NCBI GenBank assembly: GCA_964344685.1
Contig: CAYFOK010000014.1
Span: 1-64,000, forward strand
DNA from: Scalindua sp964344685
GTDB lineage: Bacteria; Planctomycetota; Brocadiia; Brocadiales; Scalinduaceae
Length of the DNA stretch: 64,000 bases
Direction of reading: 5' to 3'
A model generated the notes under the pieces. It saw nothing but the letters and a program-made list of their open reading frames with translations. It had not been told where the DNA came from and searched no databases. Shown here in pieces: positions 34,107 through 44,336 of the stretch. The number at the start of each line of letters is the position of its first letter. Within the stretch, counting starts at the first letter, position 1. The position numbers and the translations under genes were made by a program.

Positions 34107-36761
34107 ATGATAAATCTTACGATAGACAATAAGGTAATAAGTGTACCTAAAGGTACGAATATATTCAAAGCTGCCAAAGATAACGGGATTTACATTCCAG
34201 GATTATGCTATCATCCTAAACTGACTCAGTATGGTGGCTGCAGGCTATGCATGGTTGAGATAACTGAGCGGGGTAGGACGAGGCATAGGTTTTCCTGTGC
34301 ACAGCCGGTAGCTGAAGGTATGTCCGTAAAAACAAAAACTCCTGAGACGGAAAAGTATACAAAGTCTGTTATGGAATATCTCCTTGCACACCATCCACTT
34401 GATTGCCCGACTTGTGATAAGTCTGGAGAGTGTGGATTACAGGAGGTTACACACGATCTTAATTTGAAAGCTGGTAGGTTTAAAAGTGTGAGAATGGACG
34501 AGCCGATGAGGAGGGACAATCCGCTTTTAGAGTATAACTCTAACAGATGTATACTCTGCAGCAGATGTGTTAAGGTGTGTAAGGAAATTGCAGGTGTAGG
34601 TGCAATTGATTATCAAAACAGGGGATTCAAGACAGTAGTCGGTACAGCATTTGATAAACCACTGGATTGTAGTTTTTGCGGAGGGTGTGTGTCTGTATGT
34701 CCGACAGGTTCATGGCAGGATAGAACTCTTAAATTCAGAGCACGGCCCTGGGAATTGAAGAAGACTCCAACTATTTGTACATATTGTGCGGTTGGTTGTA
34801 GTCTGGTAATCAACACTAAAGACAATAAAGTAATGAGAGTAACTCCGGATGAAAATCTGGAGCTAGGGATTAACGAAGGTAACCTGTGCGTTAAGGGGAA
34901 GTTTGGCCACGAATTTATCAATTCTGATAAGCGGATTAAAACTCCATTGATAAAAAAGGGCGGTAAATTAAGACCGGCTTCGTGGGAAGATGCGCTTGAT
35001 CACATATCAAAGAGTTTCGATAAAATTATTGCTGATCACGGAGGCAGTGCCATAGGTGGTATTGGATCTGAGAAATGCACTAATGAGGACAATTTTCTGT
35101 TCCAGAAATTCTGTAGAACTGTTTTAGGGACTAATAACATAAATAATATATCTAATATGAAATCTCCTTCGTTAAATCGCCTGATTAATAACTCTGTCGC
35201 GTATGGAATGGCTTCAACATCTCTCGAAGGAATTGAAAACGCAGATACTGTATTATTTGTAGGCGCGGACGTAAGTGAAGCACATCCTGTTGTCGGCAGT
35301 ATGGTGAGAAAGGCAATAAGAAAAAATAATACAAAAGTAATAATAGCAAATGTGAGAAACGTTGAATTTGGCTGTGAGACAAAAAGACTTTTTCGCTTAA
35401 ACTATAAGCTGGGCACTCAAACAGCATTGATAAACTCTATGATAAAGGTAATTGTTGATGATAAACTCGTTAATTTGAAAAAGGCTGCTAACAAAACAGA
35501 AAATTTCAGAGATTTAAAATCATTTTTAAAAACATCCGAGTTGGGAGTGAGGAGTGTATCCAAAATAACTGGAGTCCAGGAGGATGCCATCAGGAGCACT
35601 GCGGTCTCAATAGCAAAATCTGGAAACTGTTATGTGATTTGCGGTAAGGATATTGAAGAGGATCCTGAGGGCGAGCAGACAATAGAGGCATTGATGAACC
35701 TTTGCGCATTAGTTAATAAAGGTGATACCGATAAAGTTTCAATTGTTTTTTCAAGGGTTAATAATAATTCTCAAGGTGTTAATGATATGGGTGTTGTGCC
35801 AGAATTCCTCCCCGGATACCTCGATATCGATGATAAGGAAAACAGAGAAGCCGTTGAACAAGCCTGGGGCGTAGAACTACCTGACGACCTTTTGGAGAAC
35901 AGTACCGGTGATGTTTTTGACCTAGCTGTGAAGAAAAAGATAAAAGCGTTCTATGTAATGGGAGAGAATCCAATCGTAAACTATCCGAATGGCAAGAAGG
36001 TAGAAGACGCCTTTGATAGAGCTGAATTTGTAGTTGTTCAGGATAGCTTTATGACTGAAACTGCGCAATTGGCTGATGTGGTTCTTCCTTCATCAACTTT
36101 TGTTGAGAAGGGCGGTACGTTTACAAATATGGTGATGACTGTGCAGAGGCTGCACAAGGCTATGCCTCAATTTGGAGAATCCAAGCCTGATTGGCAGATA
36201 GTATGTGCTCTTGCGGAAAAGATGGGTCACTCTTTCCCGTATACTACATCCAAGGATATTGTGGACGAAATAGGGAGTAGCGTTCCAATATATGAAGGAA
36301 TTGAAATTAACAGGCTGCGAAGGAAAGGTTTCCACTGGATACTTGCTCTATACTACAAAACGAAAGCAGAGATGTATAGATTTGAGATTGCCAGGAAGAA
36401 ACCTGGATCTATAAAGAAAAAGAAAGATTACCCATTCATTATGTTAACCGGTTCAAGTTTGAGACACCAGGGAACATATTCAAGGAATTCAGAATCTCTT
36501 ATTGCACTTGCTTCTGAATGTTTTGTAGAGATTAACAGGAAGGATGCAAAGAAAGCGAATATAGCGGACGGAGACAATGTGAAGATTCAGTCTAATCGAG
36601 GAAAGTTAACACTTAAAGCAAAAACTACTGGCAGAGTGCCGGAAGGTATTATATTTGTCTCTGAGGATTATGAATGGGTGCATGTTAACAGCCTGCGTGA
36701 AGGAGTATATACGAACGTAAAAATATCTAAGATTAAATCACCGGTTAATCGGATTAAGTAA
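34107..36761 (+). CDS. nuoG: NADH-quinone oxidoreductase subunit G
   Basis: 884 residues. The N-terminal iron-sulfur part has the [2Fe-2S] Cys set (CYHPKLTQYGGCRLC), the HHPLDCPTCDKSGEC region, two ferredoxin-like motifs (CILCSRCVKVC, CSFCGGCVSVC) and CTYCAVGCSL. The rest (about 220-880) is a molybdopterin-oxidoreductase fold close to formate dehydrogenase alpha, including a C-terminal dinucleotide-binding-like domain (RNSESLIALASECFVEIN in parts). At the position of the catalytic Sec/Cys-His of formate dehydrogenases the sequence reads ISNMKSPSLNRL, with Met-Lys instead, so formate oxidation is not expected. Confidence 0.94.
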   Translation: MINLTIDNKVISVPKGTNIFKAAKDNGIYIPGLCYHPKLTQYGGCRLCMVEITERGRTRHRFSCAQPVAEGMSVKTKTPETEKYTKSVMEYLLAHHPLDCPTCDKSGECGLQEVTHDLNLKAGRFKSVRMDEPMRRDNPLLEYNSNRCILCSRCVKVCKEIAGVGAIDYQNRGFKTVVGTAFDKPLDCSFCGGCVSVCPTGSWQDRTLKFRARPWELKKTPTICTYCAVGCSLVINTKDNKVMRVTPDENLELGINEGNLCVKGKFGHEFINSDKRIKTPLIKKGGKLRPASWEDALDHISKSFDKIIADHGGSAIGGIGSEKCTNEDNFLFQKFCRTVLGTNNINNISNMKSPSLNRLINNSVAYGMASTSLEGIENADTVLFVGADVSEAHPVVGSMVRKAIRKNNTKVIIANVRNVEFGCETKRLFRLNYKLGTQTALINSMIKVIVDDKLVNLKKAANKTENFRDLKSFLKTSELGVRSVSKITGVQEDAIRSTAVSIAKSGNCYVICGKDIEEDPEGEQTIEALMNLCALVNKGDTDKVSIVFSRVNNNSQGVNDMGVVPEFLPGYLDIDDKENREAVEQAWGVELPDDLLENSTGDVFDLAVKKKIKAFYVMGENPIVNYPNGKKVEDAFDRAEFVVVQDSFMTETAQLADVVLPSSTFVEKGGTFTNMVMTVQRLHKAMPQFGESKPDWQIVCALAEKMGHSFPYTTSKDIVDEIGSSVPIYEGIEINRLRRKGFHWILALYYKTKAEMYRFEIARKKPGSIKKKKDYPFIMLTGSSLRHQGTYSRNSESLIALASECFVEINRKDAKKANIADGDNVKIQSNRGKLTLKAKTTGRVPEGIIFVSEDYEWVHVNSLREGVYTNVKISKIKSPVNRIK

Positions 36762-36833
36762 GGCAATTTTTCTCTTACAAGTAGATCAATATGTGCAAAA
36801 GTTTTTAAGAAGCTAGCTGAAGGAATGAGATAA

Positions 36834-37823
36834 ATGTCAAACGCAATTGTTTATACAATACTTTCAACAATTAAGATAGGGGTAGTAATAGGTGTGCTTT
36901 TGCTGGTTATAGCCTATCTTATCTGGGTTGAGAGGAAAGTAATGGCCCATATGCAGATCAGGCTTGGGCCTATGAGGGTAGGATGGCATGGACTGCTTCA
37001 ACCTATTGCGGATGGTCTCAAATTAATAACTAAAGAAGATATAATTCCGGCAAATGCCAGTAAAGTTTTATTTGTCGTCTCTCCTGCGATAGCTATGGTT
37101 CCTGCTCTATTGACATTTGCGGTTATCCCTTTCGGAGACACGATAAGCGTTCTGGGTACAAGCATCGATATGGTAATATCAGATGTTAATATTGGCATAC
37201 TGTTTATCCTTGCTGTCTCTTCTGTGGGTGTTTATGGTATTTTGTTAGGAGGTTGGGCTTCTAATAATAAGTATTCACTACTGGGGGGATTGAGGTCTTC
37301 TGCTCAGATGATCAGCTATGAGCTGTCAATGGGTCTGTCATTAATTGGTGTTATTATGATGACAGAATCATTAAGCCTTGTAGATACTGTTAATGCTCAG
37401 GCTGATTTGTGGTTTGTTGTGCTGCAGCCAGTCGCTTTTATTGTTTATGCAATAAGTGCTATAGCGGAAACTAATAGGTGCCCGTTTGATCTTCCGGAAG
37501 CTGAGACAGAGCTGGTATCAGGATTCCATACAGAATACAGTAGTATGAAGTTTGCGTTATTCTTTATGGCTGAGTATGCAAATATTGTTACTGTATCGGC
37601 AGTTGGTGTTACATTCTTTTTTGGCGGCTGGAGAGGTCCGTTCTTGCCGCCTGTTGTCTGGTTCCTAATTAAGCTGGCTCTCTGCATATTCTTCTTTATA
37701 TGGTTAAGATCTACTTTTCCAAGATTCAGGATAGACCAGCTGATGAAGTTTGCATGGAAGGTTTTGCTCCCTGTAGCAATTGCAAATGTGTTGATTACAG
37801 GGCTAGTAATGGCCTTTTTATAG
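36834..37823 (+). CDS. nuoH: NADH-quinone oxidoreductase subunit H
   Basis: 329-residue membrane subunit at the junction with the peripheral arm, with about eight helices. It shows ERKVMAHMQIRLGPMRVGWHG near residue 34 (in parts), LQPIADGLKLITKEDI and ETNRCPFDLPEAETELVSGFHTEY (in parts), all classic NuoH/ND1 stretches lining the quinone tunnel. 72 bp follow nuoG. Confidence 0.97.
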   Translation: MSNAIVYTILSTIKIGVVIGVLLLVIAYLIWVERKVMAHMQIRLGPMRVGWHGLLQPIADGLKLITKEDIIPANASKVLFVVSPAIAMVPALLTFAVIPFGDTISVLGTSIDMVISDVNIGILFILAVSSVGVYGILLGGWASNNKYSLLGGLRSSAQMISYELSMGLSLIGVIMMTESLSLVDTVNAQADLWFVVLQPVAFIVYAISAIAETNRCPFDLPEAETELVSGFHTEYSSMKFALFFMAEYANIVTVSAVGVTFFFGGWRGPFLPPVVWFLIKLALCIFFFIWLRSTFPRFRIDQLMKFAWKVLLPVAIANVLITGLVMAFL

Positions 37824-37910
37824 AATGATTAATCTATTAGCTGGATTCCTACAGAGATGGAGGATGTCTTGCTTTTGCAGGGATTTCTTTTTGTTAAATA
37901 AAAATTAAAT

Positions 37911-38357
37911 ATGATAAAACCGTTATTACAAGGCTTAGCACTTACGTTATCGCGTTATTTAAGTCCGTCTAAAGTGATTACAGTACAGTATCCTGAAGAG
38001 AGATGGACGCCTTATCCTCGTTTCAGGGGCCTGCATGAGTTGCAGAGAGACGAAAATGGTAAAGAGAAGTGTGTCGCCTGTGGACTCTGTTCTACGGTCT
38101 GTCCATCCGAATGTATCAGCCTGGAAGGTGCTGAAAATGAGAATGGTGAGCGTTATGCAAAGACCTATGAAATTGATATGTTCCGTTGTATTTTCTGCGG
38201 ATACTGTGAGGAGGTCTGTCCGGAGGAGGCTATATTTCTGAGGCAGGATTATGAACTTGCTACAGTAAACGCAAAAGACAATATATACGATAAAGAGAAG
38301 TTGTTGGTGCCATTAAAGAAAAAGGCTAAGAAAAAAACCAGGAAGAAATCTAAATAG
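37911..38357 (+). CDS. nuoI: NADH-quinone oxidoreductase subunit I
   Basis: 148-residue peripheral subunit with clusters N6a and N6b: CVACGLCSTVCPSEC and CIFCGYCEEVCPEE. It begins with an amphipathic helix and YPEERWTPYPRFRGLHEL. The last 13 residues are almost all Lys/Arg (KKKAKKKTRKKSK), a strongly basic tail not usual for NuoI, perhaps binding lipid headgroups. Confidence 0.96.
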   Translation: MIKPLLQGLALTLSRYLSPSKVITVQYPEERWTPYPRFRGLHELQRDENGKEKCVACGLCSTVCPSECISLEGAENENGERYAKTYEIDMFRCIFCGYCEEVCPEEAIFLRQDYELATVNAKDNIYDKEKLLVPLKKKAKKKTRKKSK

Positions 38358-38365
38358 GTCATATT

Positions 38366-38902
38366 ATGTTTGAAGGTTTACTGTTTATAATTATGGGTTT
38401 AATAACTATTGTCTGTGCTCTATGCGTGGTCTTTCAAAAGAATCCGATCTATAGTGCAGTCTTTCTTATCCAGACAATGGTTTCTCTTGCGGTATTATAT
38501 GTCCTGCTGCATGCTCAGTTTGTTGCTGCGGTCCAGGTCATGGTATATGCTGGAGCGATAATGGTGATATTTGTCTTTGTTATCATGCTTCTTAATCTGA
38601 ACAAGGAAGAAGTGGAGGGCAATAGAGATAAACTGCCGCTGCAGAGGCCTGCTGCCATCACTCTTGGTTTGATCCTTATAGTCATGATCGGTATTATAAT
38701 GACGAGAGCTGTTTTACCGGGTGCTGAGGGTGAGTATCCTCCTGAGGTTGTCGATAAGATCGGAAATACTCAGCTTGTAGGTAAAATGTTATTTACAAAA
38801 TATGTTTTACCCTTTGAAATAGCGTCTATACTTTTGTTTGCCGCTATTGTTGGTGCCATAGTGCTGGCAAAAAAACAAGTTATAAAGGAAGAGAAATCAT
38901 GA
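38366..38902 (+). CDS. nuoJ: NADH-quinone oxidoreductase subunit J
   Basis: 178-residue membrane subunit with five predicted helices. It has FLIQTMVSLAVLYVLLHAQF and VQVMVYAGAIMVIFVFVIMLL (both in parts), the NuoJ/ND6 core containing the pi-bulge helix. It overlaps nuoK by 4 nt. Confidence 0.96.
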   Translation: MFEGLLFIIMGLITIVCALCVVFQKNPIYSAVFLIQTMVSLAVLYVLLHAQFVAAVQVMVYAGAIMVIFVFVIMLLNLNKEEVEGNRDKLPLQRPAAITLGLILIVMIGIIMTRAVLPGAEGEYPPEVVDKIGNTQLVGKMLFTKYVLPFEIASILLFAAIVGAIVLAKKQVIKEEKS

Positions 38903-39204
38903 CGGTTCCGTTGACCTGGTATTTAATACTTTCCGCTATTCTGTTTTCGATAGGCGCAGTGGGCGTATTAATTAAGAGAAATGCTCTGGTTATTTTCATG
39001 TGTATAGAATTAATGTTGAATGCTGTAAACCTTGCATTTGTTACATTTTCGCGTCAGCAGGACTCAATGGATGGTCAGATATTTGTTTTCTTTGTTATGA
39101 CAGTCGCAGCGGCAGAGGCGGTAGTCGGTCTTGCAATAATAATCGCCCTGTTTCGAAACAAAGCTACTGTCAACGTGGATGATATAAACATAATGAAGTG
39201 GTAG
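38899..39204 (+). CDS. nuoK: NADH-quinone oxidoreductase subunit K
   Basis: 101-residue, three-helix membrane subunit. The two conserved membrane Glu of NuoK/ND4L are in MCIELMLNAVNLAF and AAAEAVVGLAIIIAL. Length is exactly typical. It begins inside the nuoJ stop (ATGA overlap). Confidence 0.97.
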   Translation: MTVPLTWYLILSAILFSIGAVGVLIKRNALVIFMCIELMLNAVNLAFVTFSRQQDSMDGQIFVFFVMTVAAAEAVVGLAIIIALFRNKATVNVDDINIMKW

Positions 39205-39216
39205 AAGGAAAAGATA

Positions 39217-41160
39217 ATGTCATTTTTTCTTGAAAATTCTTTTTTAGAACTAATTGGATATGTACTCTTATTTCCGCTGGGAGGGACAATTGTAAATGGA
39301 TTCCTGGGAAAGAGGCTTAACAAGTCTATAGTTGGTTATGTGGGGTGTGCTGCGATAGGATTGTCATTTATTGTTGCAGTACTTGTATTCATTAGCCTGC
39401 TTAAACTTTCACCGGAAAATAGAGTCTTTGAGATAGAGTATTTTACCTGGATCGGATCAGGTGCGTTTAACGCAATAGCCGGCCTGCAGGTAGATCCGCT
39501 CTCCGTTGTCATGATACTTGTAGTTACTGGTGTAGGATTCCTTATTCATGTCTATTCAGTAGGCTACATGCATGACGATAAGAGTTTCTATAGATATTTT
39601 ACATATCTCAACCTGTTTACCTTCTCAATGTTACTTCTGGTTCTTGCCAACAATTTCCTTCTCATGTTTATCGGATGGGAAGGTGTTGGTTTGTGTTCAT
39701 ACCTGTTGATCGGTTTCTGGTTTGAGAAAAAATCTGCATCTTCTGCCGGAAAGAAGGCATTTATTGTAAATCGTGTAGGGGACTTCGGCTTTATTCTTGC
39801 CGTCCTTACGATATTTGTCACTTTTCATACTATAGACTTTACCGAAGTATTTCATGCTGCGCCGGAACATTTGCAGACGGGTAGTGTAATTGCTGCTATC
39901 ATTACTCTCCTTCTTTTTGTCGGTGCTGTCGGTAAATCGGCACAAATTCCACTTTATACATGGCTGCCTGATGCTATGGAGGGTCCAACTCCAGTCAGTG
40001 CTTTGATACACGCAGCAACCATGGTAACAGCAGGTGTATATATGGTAGTGAGGTGTAATGTATTATATACTCTGTCACCATTTACATTGACAGTTGTAGC
40101 TGTGATAGGTGGTGCCACTGCACTGTTTGCAGCAACCATCGGGCTTATGCAGAATGATATCAAGAGGGTTCTTGCGTATTCCACGGTAAGTCAGATTGGA
40201 TACATGTTCCTTGCGTGCGGTTTGGGTGCATACATTACAGGCGTATTCCATCTGGTCACACACGCGTTCTTCAAAGCTCTGCTGTTCCTCGGTTCCGGAA
40301 GTGTTATTCACGGTCTCGGTGGTGAACAGGACATGAGAAAAATGGGTGCTTTGAAGAAATATATGCCGATAACGTACATAACTTTTTTCATAGGTACTCT
40401 TGCGATTGCAGGGGTTCCGCCGTTTGCTGGGTTCTTCAGTAAAGATGAGATTCTGCTGGAAGCGTTTACTAAAGGGAATCTATTCTTCTGGGCTCTTGGA
40501 GCGATAGCCGCATTGTTAACGGCCTTTTACATGTTTCGACTGCTTTTCATGACATTCTATGGAAAGTCGAAGATGAGCAAGGATGTCGAATCACATGTTC
40601 ATGAATCACCAATGAGCATACTTATACCATTGATAGTACTCGCAATTCTCTCAATAGTGGGCGGATTTCTTGGATTCCCGACAAAGAGCGCGATAAACGA
40701 ATTTCTTGCTCCAGTTATAGGAAGCGGACTTCACGGATTGGATCATGGAGGAGAAACGCACCATGTCTCATTTATATTGATGTTCTCTATGATGGGGCTA
40801 TCGACTGGTATTGCGATTGTAGGGATTGTACTGGCATATGTGATGTATATTGCGAGGCCGGATTTACCGAAAACACTGTCTGAGAAGTTTAAACGGACTT
40901 ATAACGTCATAGTTAATAAATATTATGTTGACGAGATATATGACGAAACTTTTGTTAAGCCGACCATTGGCGCTTCAAATTTCCTGTGGAAGGTGGTAGA
41001 TGTGAGAATTATAGATGGTTTTGTAAATGCAGTTGGAAGGCTTACAATCCTTAAAGGTGAAGTGCTTAAACTCTTTCAGACAGGATTTGTGCGAAACTAT
41101 GCATTTTCCATAATGCTGGGAGGAATTATTATAATTGTCTGTTCAATATTATTTTTGTAA
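39217..41160 (+). CDS. nuoL: NADH-quinone oxidoreductase subunit L
   Basis: 647-residue antiporter-like proton channel subunit with about 16 helices. Family landmarks: GWEGVGLCSYLLIGFWF, the lysine region VGAVGKSAQIPLYTWLPDAMEGPTPVSALIHAATMV (in parts), HAFFKALLFLGSG, and the C-terminal lateral helix region ending with a membrane anchor. Charged residues expected for proton transfer (E in GWEG, K in GKSAQ, K in FFKAL) are present. Confidence 0.97.
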   Translation: MSFFLENSFLELIGYVLLFPLGGTIVNGFLGKRLNKSIVGYVGCAAIGLSFIVAVLVFISLLKLSPENRVFEIEYFTWIGSGAFNAIAGLQVDPLSVVMILVVTGVGFLIHVYSVGYMHDDKSFYRYFTYLNLFTFSMLLLVLANNFLLMFIGWEGVGLCSYLLIGFWFEKKSASSAGKKAFIVNRVGDFGFILAVLTIFVTFHTIDFTEVFHAAPEHLQTGSVIAAIITLLLFVGAVGKSAQIPLYTWLPDAMEGPTPVSALIHAATMVTAGVYMVVRCNVLYTLSPFTLTVVAVIGGATALFAATIGLMQNDIKRVLAYSTVSQIGYMFLACGLGAYITGVFHLVTHAFFKALLFLGSGSVIHGLGGEQDMRKMGALKKYMPITYITFFIGTLAIAGVPPFAGFFSKDEILLEAFTKGNLFFWALGAIAALLTAFYMFRLLFMTFYGKSKMSKDVESHVHESPMSILIPLIVLAILSIVGGFLGFPTKSAINEFLAPVIGSGLHGLDHGGETHHVSFILMFSMMGLSTGIAIVGIVLAYVMYIARPDLPKTLSEKFKRTYNVIVNKYYVDEIYDETFVKPTIGASNFLWKVVDVRIIDGFVNAVGRLTILKGEVLKLFQTGFVRNYAFSIMLGGIIIIVCSILFL

Positions 41161-41186
41161 AAATTTGCAGTCATATTTATAGATAA

Positions 41187-42872
41187 ATGAATTGTCCAAT
41201 ACTTACTATTGCTACATTTCTTCCGCTGTTCGGAGCGGTATCGCTTGTTTTTATAAACGGAGAGAAGCAGGAGAGGATTAAACGTATAGCCCTTGCTATT
41301 GCTGTTTTGGATCTTATATGTTGTTTTCCACTATTCTACCTGTTCAAAACAGATACAGCTGCATTCCAGTTTGTGAGGAATGTTCCGTGGATTAAAGAGT
41401 TTGGAATAAACTATCACATAGGTATCGACGGCATTAGTCTTTTTCTGTATCTGCTGACAAGCTTCCTTTCGATGATCTGTATATTGGCATCATGGAACAT
41501 AAAGGAGAGGGTCAAAGAGTACATGATTGCGATGCTTGTTCTGCAGACAGGAATGCTTGGGGTATTTATCTCCCTTGACCTCTTCCTTTTTTACGTCTTC
41601 TGGGAACTTATGCTGATCCCAATGTACCTGTTAATCGGTGTCTGGGGTGGTCCAAGAAGGATATATGCTACAATAAAGTTCTTCGTGTATACAATGGCAG
41701 GAAGTGTATTGATGCTGCTTGCCATTTTGATTCTCTATTTCAAACATTACAACGCAACAGGCGAATACACATTTGACTTGCTGAAGATCTATAATCTCGA
41801 CATTCCCCTGGGAGCTCAATTCTGGCTATTCTTGGCGTTCTTTTTTGCTTTTGCGATCAAGGTTCCAATGTTTCCGTTCCATACATGGCTTCCGGATGCT
41901 CATGTGGAAGCACCAACTGCCGGTAGTGTTATACTGGCAGGTGTGCTGTTAAAAATGGGAACCTATGGGTTTGTGCGTTTCAGTTTACCTCTGTTTCCAT
42001 ACGCAAGTCATCAATTTATACCTCTCATTGGCTGGCTGGCTGTAGCGGGTATTATCTATGGGGCGTTGGTGGCTATGGTTCAGGATGACCTGAAGAAGCT
42101 GGTTGCATACTCCAGTGTCAGCCATCTTGGATTTGTGATGCTGGGCATTTTCGTGTTTAATGTTCAGGGGATGGAGGGTGGTATCCTTCAGATGATAAAT
42201 CACGGCTTGAGTACCGGTGGGTTATTCCTGATTGTTGGTATGCTATATGAGAGAAGGCACACAAGGATGATTGCCGATTATGGCGGCGTGACTAAGAAAA
42301 TGCCTGTATTTGCGGTGTTCTTCATGGTTATGACACTCTCTTCCATCGGTCTGCCAGGCCTTAATGGATTTGTCGGTGAGTTCCTGGTACTGCTGGGCAC
42401 GTTTAAGGCTAACGTCTACCTTGCTGTTGTTGCAACTACCGGTATAATTCTGTCAGCATGCTACATGCTCTGGATGTTTCAGAGGGTTATGTTTAATAAG
42501 ATTACTGATCCTGAAAACAGGAAACTGAAGGATATTAACAAGCGTGAATGGGCTCTGCTTCTGCCGATAACAATACTCATCTTCTGGATTGGAATATACC
42601 CCAAACCACTAATATCTCGGATGGATACGTCCGTAAACAACCTTCTGATGCAGGTCGATGTAAAATACAAGTCGACATTGAAAAAGCTTGGAAAAAGCGT
42701 TGCTGTAGAAAGTGATGCTAAAAAAAGTGATACCGGAATAAGATTTACCGGAAAAAGACATTCAAGAGTTGCAGTTAATAAGAGTAAAAGTCCGGATTAT
42801 ATAGAAAATGAAGGACGCATGCCTGATCCTTCAAATAACCCTGTTGAGAGGCTGATGAATTTATGGAAATAG
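41187..42872 (+). CDS. nuoM: NADH-quinone oxidoreductase subunit M
   Basis: 561-residue antiporter-like subunit with about 14 helices. Core motifs: FWELMLIPMYLLIGVWGG, AFAIKVPMFPFHTWLPDAHVEAPTAGSVILAG (in parts), MINHGLSTGGLFLIVG. It exceeds E. coli NuoM (509) by a hydrophilic C-terminal tail of about 50 residues (from KSTLKKLGK to the end) rich in Lys, Ser and Asp. It overlaps nuoN by 10 nt. Confidence 0.96.
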   Translation: MNCPILTIATFLPLFGAVSLVFINGEKQERIKRIALAIAVLDLICCFPLFYLFKTDTAAFQFVRNVPWIKEFGINYHIGIDGISLFLYLLTSFLSMICILASWNIKERVKEYMIAMLVLQTGMLGVFISLDLFLFYVFWELMLIPMYLLIGVWGGPRRIYATIKFFVYTMAGSVLMLLAILILYFKHYNATGEYTFDLLKIYNLDIPLGAQFWLFLAFFFAFAIKVPMFPFHTWLPDAHVEAPTAGSVILAGVLLKMGTYGFVRFSLPLFPYASHQFIPLIGWLAVAGIIYGALVAMVQDDLKKLVAYSSVSHLGFVMLGIFVFNVQGMEGGILQMINHGLSTGGLFLIVGMLYERRHTRMIADYGGVTKKMPVFAVFFMVMTLSSIGLPGLNGFVGEFLVLLGTFKANVYLAVVATTGIILSACYMLWMFQRVMFNKITDPENRKLKDINKREWALLLPITILIFWIGIYPKPLISRMDTSVNNLLMQVDVKYKSTLKKLGKSVAVESDAKKSDTGIRFTGKRHSRVAVNKSKSPDYIENEGRMPDPSNNPVERLMNLWK

Positions 42873-44314
42873 TTATTCCGCCATTTGATCTGAAGAGTAT
42901 AGCGCCTATCCTTATAGTATCCATTGCGGCGATATTTATACTTATTGTCGATGTTTTCTGCAGAAGAGCTTTCAAGGATAACCTGGCACACATAAGTTTT
43001 TTTGTCATCATTGCTACGGGATTCATTGCCTATGACCAGATGGGAGAGAACGTATACTCATTCAGTAACATGTTTGTCGTCGACAATTTCTCTGTCTTCT
43101 TCAACCTGTTATTTCTGCTCAGTACTGGAATTGTAATTCTCATGTCAGATAACTATATAAGACAAGAGGGTGTAAACTATGGTGAATATTATACATTATT
43201 GCTGTTTGGCACTGTGGGAATGATGCTTATGGTTGGCGGGGCTGACCTTCTCACGATATTTCTTGGACTCGAGATAATGTCTATTTCACTTTACGTTCTG
43301 GCCGGCTTCACGAGAGACAAGGTACGTGCGAATGAGGCATCCCTGAAATACTTTCTGCTCGGTGCCTTTGTAACAGGCTTTATGCTATACGGTATTGCCA
43401 TGCTGTACGGTGCATCGGGCTCAACCAATATAAAGGAGATTTCTGCCTACATTGCTGAAACATCAGGTTTTCTGAATCCAATGATTATTGTGGGCAGTTC
43501 GCTTCTTATAGTCGGTTTTGGATTTAAGATAGCGTGTGTACCTTTCCACAAGTGGTCTCCTGACGTTTACGAAGGATCTCCGACGTCGGTAACAGCATTT
43601 ATGTCAGTAGGTCCGAAGGCAGCGGCTTTTGCCGTTTTGCTGAGAGTATTCTTTGTAGCATTCCCGGAATTGCAGCACAAGTGGAGTGTGATATTCTGGG
43701 TCCTCGCAGTTATTACAATGTCAGTCGGTAATCTCGTTGCCATCTCACAGAAAAACATAAAGAGAATGCTGGCCTATTCAAGTATTGCGCATGCGGGGTA
43801 TGCACTAATAGCTATAATAGTTGGTGGTGATTTCGGTATTGCGAGTCTACTTTTCTATATGCTTGCGTATACATTCATGAATCTGGGTGTATTTGCTGTA
43901 ATCATCGTCCTTGGTAGAAAAGGGGAGGAGAATACCAATATTGAAGATTTCAGCGGTCTTGGTTACAAACATCCTCTGCTGGCAATAGCTATGAGCATAT
44001 TTATGTTCTCACTTGCAGGCATACCACCGTTAATCGGTTTTATGGGAAAGTTTTACATCTTCAGTGCTGCCATCAAATCAGGATTCTATATACTTGCTCT
44101 TATAGGGGTTATCAATAGTGTCGTGTCAGTCTACTACTATTTGAGGGTTACAGTTGTTATATACATGAAGAAACCAGTACGTGAATTCGAACCGCTCTCC
44201 CTGTCTCCATTAATGATTTTTGCTCTTCTGCTTACCATCTGTGGTACTGTTTTTTTTGGTATATTCCCATCAAAGTTAATTGCCTTTGCTCAACAATCTG
44301 CGCTCTTGTATTAA
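42863..44314 (+). CDS. nuoN: NADH-quinone oxidoreductase subunit N
   Basis: 483-residue antiporter-like subunit with about 14 helices, closing the operon. It shows LGLEIMSISLYVLAGFTRD, KIACVPFHKWSPDVYEGSPT with the conserved membrane Lys (in parts), and KRMLAYSSIAHAGYALIAI. Length is normal. A hemerythrin gene begins 22 bp later on the same strand. Confidence 0.96.
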   Translation: MEIVIPPFDLKSIAPILIVSIAAIFILIVDVFCRRAFKDNLAHISFFVIIATGFIAYDQMGENVYSFSNMFVVDNFSVFFNLLFLLSTGIVILMSDNYIRQEGVNYGEYYTLLLFGTVGMMLMVGGADLLTIFLGLEIMSISLYVLAGFTRDKVRANEASLKYFLLGAFVTGFMLYGIAMLYGASGSTNIKEISAYIAETSGFLNPMIIVGSSLLIVGFGFKIACVPFHKWSPDVYEGSPTSVTAFMSVGPKAAAFAVLLRVFFVAFPELQHKWSVIFWVLAVITMSVGNLVAISQKNIKRMLAYSSIAHAGYALIAIIVGGDFGIASLLFYMLAYTFMNLGVFAVIIVLGRKGEENTNIEDFSGLGYKHPLLAIAMSIFMFSLAGIPPLIGFMGKFYIFSAAIKSGFYILALIGVINSVVSVYYYLRVTVVIYMKKPVREFEPLSLSPLMIFALLLTICGTVFFGIFPSKLIAFAQQSALLY

Positions 44315-44336
44315 ATGCTTAAACAGTTCATTTAAC

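Noticed and set aside
34107..36761. Formate dehydrogenase alpha subunit rather than NuoG
   Set aside because: The Sec/Cys-His active-site pair is replaced by Met-Lys and the gene lies in a full nuoA-N operon.
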